The position numbers and the translations under genes were made by a program. Source: an uncultured Bacteroidaceae bacterium (GTDB lineage Bacteria > Bacteroidota > Bacteroidia > Bacteroidales > Bacteroidaceae). Taken from it: a stretch of DNA of 64,000 bases. Shown here piece after piece: positions 61,109-64,000 of this stretch (within the stretch, counting starts at the first letter, position 1; each line of letters opens with the position of its first letter). The stretch lies in contig CAJOLZ010000003.1 of the NCBI GenBank assembly GCA_905235575.1, forward strand, positions 1-64,000. Reading direction: 5' to 3'. The notes under the pieces were generated by a model, which made no database searches, was not told the origin of the DNA, and saw only the letters and a list, made by a program, of their open reading frames with translations.

Positions 61109-62179
61109 TCAGAAGATATTGCGTGAAACGGTGACGCTCAACGAGGGATAGACCTTGAAATGCTTCACCAACTTGGTCATGTCACCCACCTTGCCCGGGA
61201 TATTGTGTACGTCGTGCGTCAAGTCGATGCGCTGCGGCTGAACTGTCTCCCACGACTTGGTCTCGGCATTCCACACGTCCATGTCGTAGTCGTTTTCGCT
61301 ATTTACCTTATATACATTATCTACGTAGACATGCGGCGAGCCACCCCAGAAGAGCAGTCCGGCATCCACCGTGAGTTTCCATCGTCCGTCGGACGAGAGT
61401 TCCTTGTTGTACCCTGCTCCGAGATAGGGACGGAAACTATTGACCTTCATCGACGCACGGGCACCGTAATTCTCGTCGGGAACCATCATCGCACGGTCGC
61501 CGTCGGAGAAATATCCGAGGGGCATACCCGCCATGCGTGCCGCCACAATGCGCTCGTTGAAATCATCGGGAAGACTTATGTCGTGCATCGTCCCACGGCT
61601 ATCCTCATATTCCAGCATCGGTTCACCCTTGCAAGCCTTGCTGTACATGGAATTATACATGGAGACAGCAGCCAGTGTGGGTGTGCCGCTCGCAGCATTC
61701 TTGGCACGGCCGATAGTTGAGGAGCCGACGAAGAAACCGAGCGTGAAACTCCATTGCTTATTGTCGGGGATGGGCATGACGTCGATGAGAATTTTGAAAT
61801 TTCCCCACGAGGGACGCATGTTGGCATCTACATTGTCCCGCACCTCGCGACCTGTGAAATTGGTGATGACATCAATCATACGACGACGCCTGTCCTCGCC
61901 AATGGACGTTACACCATTCATGTCGATGGGGAAGTTGCTGGTCATCTGGAAGCGCGGCATATAGGTGAAGCCGGTGCGCAGACGGAGATACTTCCCCGCA
62001 GGCGAGGCGGCCTCGAGTCCGAGACCGGTAGTGCTGGCCGTCACTCCCACATCGAGATGGGTAAACGCACCATCAAAACTCGATACTGTCTCTTCCCATG
62101 CCGTCTGCCACCACTGCGCCGACATGCTCGACGCAAGGGAGAGGAGAACGGAGAGGGAGGCTATTCGCAGGCGATTCAT
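61109..62179 (-). CDS. Predicted outer-membrane beta-barrel protein of unknown function
   Basis: The 356-residue protein has a signal peptide (MNRLRIASLSVLLSLASSMSAQ). Alternating beta-strands follow (GAFTHLDVGVTASTTGLGLEAA, YLRLRTGFTYMPRF, FRPYLGAGYNKEL, WKLTVDAGLLFWGG), and it ends in VYPSLSVTVSRNIF, with a terminal Phe typical of outer-membrane proteins. I do not recognise the family. It is 9 nt downstream of the repeat-protein gene on the same strand, so the two are probably co-transcribed. Confidence 0.65.
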   Translation of the reverse strand: MNRLRIASLSVLLSLASSMSAQWWQTAWEETVSSFDGAFTHLDVGVTASTTGLGLEAASPAGKYLRLRTGFTYMPRFQMTSNFPIDMNGVTSIGEDRRRRMIDVITNFTGREVRDNVDANMRPSWGNFKILIDVMPIPDNKQWSFTLGFFVGSSTIGRAKNAASGTPTLAAVSMYNSMYSKACKGEPMLEYEDSRGTMHDISLPDDFNERIVAARMAGMPLGYFSDGDRAMMVPDENYGARASMKVNSFRPYLGAGYNKELSSDGRWKLTVDAGLLFWGGSPHVYVDNVYKVNSENDYDMDVWNAETKSWETVQPQRIDLTHDVHNIPGKVGDMTKLVKHFKVYPSLSVTVSRNIF

Positions 62180-62188
62180 AGTGAATTC

Positions 62189-64000
62189 TTACTTTATAAT
62201 TGTTTTCTTTCCGTTGATGATGTATATTCCCTTCGGCAGATGCTCCGTGTAGATACGTTGGCCAGAGAGGTCATAAACCACCCGCTCGGAACGCTCGCGC
62301 ACGTCAACAATGCCTGCTTCCAGAGAATAGGTTCCGACGACAACCACGTCGTGTGCCGGCATCGAAGCGGGCATCTCGCCCCATCCCTGGAAGGTGTATC
62401 CGGTCTGGGCGGGTACACTCTCAGGTGCGGTCACTTCGGCGCCATACGTTACCATGGACGTGAGATAGACTTGATTGTCATAGGCGCCGCCGTTGAGAAT
62501 ATAGATCAGTTGATAGGAACAGATGCTGAACGTGCCCGTAACCGTCACGTCGGTGGCTGGCATGGTAGCAGGAATCTCACTCCAACCACTGAAAAGATGG
62601 CCTTCTTTCACGGGTTCGTCAATGGCGGTCACTGCATCGCCATACAGAATGGTCTGCGTATCGAAGACTTCGCCATCGACAAGATATGTGAGCGTATAGG
62701 TGTTTATGCTGAACGTGCCGTTCACCTGTACGTCGTGGGCAGGCATGGTGGCAGGAATCTCACTCCAACCGCTGAAAGTGTAACCCTCGCGCGAAGGAGG
62801 CGTTACGGGCTTGATACTCGTGCCATAAGGAACAGAAACTGTATTGAAGACCTCGTCATCGACCACATAGGTCAAAGTATAGTTGTTGAGACTGAAAGTT
62901 GCCCTCACCGTAAAATCTCCGGCCGGCATGGTCTCTGGAATCTCGCTCCAGCCACTGAAGGTATAACCCTCTTTCTGTAACGGTTCGAGTGGTATAATCT
63001 GATCGCCGACCTTTATCTTCTGAGTTGTATAGACTTTGCCGTCCACAAGGTAGGTCAGCGTGTATTTCATGTTGCTGAGAATCTCGTTATATTCATCCTC
63101 AGTGACAAGTGTCAGTTCTTCCTCCGTATCCTGCTCGACGGGGAGATAAGCTTGGTTGGCAGGCAGATATTGCGTATCGCTATAGGTAACCAAGTTGGGA
63201 CTGCTGGTGACGAAACCGAGCTTCCCCTCGGATGTCACGCCGAGGACACGCATCGACTGACTGTCGAATGCCGTTATGGCATCTGCCGACTTCGGACGCT
63301 GGTTGTTGCAGAAAAGCACGCCAGACATGAGGTTGTTCTCGAGCGGCTTGTTCGAAGACACCAACAGATTGAGGCGATTGTCGGACGGATTAGACGAGGA
63401 GCACTCGATGAAGACTGGCGTATAAGCAGGTATCAGCCCCGTCACCTCGTTCATGATGGCGTAACCGCGCTCCAGCCTACTTACCGTATAAGCTTTCATC
63501 CCCGATGAATAAAGACTGAACGGGAATGAGACGTAGAAAGGATAATAATACTTTTCGCCCAACTGAACATTGGGTGTTATGCCAAAATAAGAATCGTTGC
63601 TCTCGGGAGATACCATAAATACCTCCCAGTTGCGATAAGGCGATGAGCCACCGGTGCCCACCGTTCCACGGTCCACGGCAGACATTTCTTTATCACACAG
63701 ATATTTTGTAATGTTGTAAGCCGATGCACTCACAGTATAGGTGCCCTTGAATGCACCGGACGTAATAGTGTGCACGTCGACATAACGCTGCACCATAGCA
63801 TAGATTCCTGTCCCCTGCGCAGAGATGTCAAACTGTTGATTGCTCTGCTCCTCCACATACATCACCGTGGATGGATTGGAGATGACTCTCTCCTCGCCTT
63901 TCCACAACTGAATGGCTGCGAAATCGCCCACATCACGGTTCATATCGTAGGTTCCGGTGTTGTCCGTTATATACATATAACGTTCTGTTCCATAGTTTCG
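62189..64000 (-). CDS. Secreted InlB/Listeria-Bacteroides-repeat protein (5' end off window)
   Basis: The frame is open to the right edge (codons before the track ATG read RNYGTERY), so the start lies outside. The visible 600 or so residues contain a beta-rich N-terminal part. Four tandem repeats of about 65-70 residues follow (about 62300-63080), each like 'YTLTYLVDGEVF.TQ...YG......P.KEGY.FSGWSEIPATMPA.DV.V.GTFS', the Flg_new/Listeria-Bacteroides repeat. The end VYDLSGQRIYTEHLPKGIYIINGKKTIIK is the same sort of tail as on the giant GLUG protein at 10604, pointing to a shared export route. It is likely a surface protein. Confidence 0.8.
   Translation of the reverse strand, partial: RNYGTERYMYITDNTGTYDMNRDVGDFAAIQLWKGEERVISNPSTVMYVEEQSNQQFDISAQGTGIYAMVQRYVDVHTITSGAFKGTYTVSASAYNITKYLCDKEMSAVDRGTVGTGGSSPYRNWEVFMVSPESNDSYFGITPNVQLGEKYYYPFYVSFPFSLYSSGMKAYTVSRLERGYAIMNEVTGLIPAYTPVFIECSSSNPSDNRLNLLVSSNKPLENNLMSGVLFCNNQRPKSADAITAFDSQSMRVLGVTSEGKLGFVTSSPNLVTYSDTQYLPANQAYLPVEQDTEEELTLVTEDEYNEILSNMKYTLTYLVDGKVYTTQKIKVGDQIIPLEPLQKEGYTFSGWSEIPETMPAGDFTVRATFSLNNYTLTYVVDDEVFNTVSVPYGTSIKPVTPPSREGYTFSGWSEIPATMPAHDVQVNGTFSINTYTLTYLVDGEVFDTQTILYGDAVTAIDEPVKEGHLFSGWSEIPATMPATDVTVTGTFSICSYQLIYILNGGAYDNQVYLTSMVTYGAEVTAPESVPAQTGYTFQGWGEMPASMPAHDVVVVGTYSLEAGIVDVRERSERVVYDLSGQRIYTEHLPKGIYIINGKKTIIK

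Noticed and set aside
1-64000. Insertion sequence, prophage or integrase
   Set aside because: No transposase, integrase or phage structural protein is recognisable in any long frame, despite a tRNA gene and a tandem duplication.

Overview
The window reads as a chromosomal segment of a Bacteroidales bacterium, most likely Prevotella or a close relative. Evidence: promoters of the Bacteroidetes type (TTTG, about 19-20 bp, TAnnTTTG), a fused SecDF, an ECF sigma/FecR-like/outer-membrane receptor cassette, DUF2723 and fasciclin lipoproteins, GLUG-rich surface proteins, and a C-terminal 'GG.R...KG..IINGKK...K' tail typical of Prevotella secreted proteins. There is no sign of phage, plasmid, IS element, CRISPR or rRNA.

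Layout. 1-3851 (minus): ECF sigma factor, FecR-like anti-sigma and a large outer-membrane receptor that runs off the left edge, followed by a short barrel remnant. 4475-8730 (plus): OmpA/TPR-like lipoprotein, thioredoxin-fold lipoprotein and a YifB/ComM ATPase, convergent with cysS. 10604-17440 (minus): a 2278-residue secreted GLUG-repeat protein. 18289-25554 (plus): cysE, an RlmL-like methyltransferase, an S9 dipeptidyl peptidase, a small helicase-associated-domain ORF running in frame into purD, and a membrane protein. 25847-29920 (plus): DUF2723 membrane protein and polysaccharide deacetylase. 30124-34749 (minus): two SGNH hydrolases and an MBOAT acyltransferase, preceded by hup (HU). 35729-41391 (plus): rhomboid protease, EEP phosphatase/nuclease, secDF and a SecB-like chaperone.

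41571-52884 (minus) is a tight amino-sugar/chitin-type utilisation operon: HGSNAT-like acyltransferase, orphan REC-AraC regulator, degenerate ROK protein, GH18-ThuA fusion, GH9 glycosidase, ThuA protein, intact ROK kinase, NagB-like deaminase and MFS sugar transporter. Its proposed job is to hydrolyse an amino-sugar polymer outside the cytoplasm, import the sugar, phosphorylate it and deaminate it. 53009-57656 holds two tandemly duplicated 717-residue fasciclin lipoproteins. tRNA-Arg(CCT) and korAB (2-oxoacid:ferredoxin oxidoreductase) follow, then an outer-membrane protein and a secreted InlB-type repeat protein cut by the right edge.

The most striking unexplained structure is a dispersed family of 11 intergenic arrays. 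Each has 3-4 copies of a 14-nt dyad (CGCANCRYGNTGCG) separated by exactly 8 nt, giving a strict 22-bp period and about 41 units in 64 kb. They occur in divergent, convergent and co-directional gaps, so they are not simply terminators. They intrude into the 3' ends of nagB and korB and were copied with the fasciclin duplication. I propose them as a chromosomal architectural or regulatory repeat system of unknown function.
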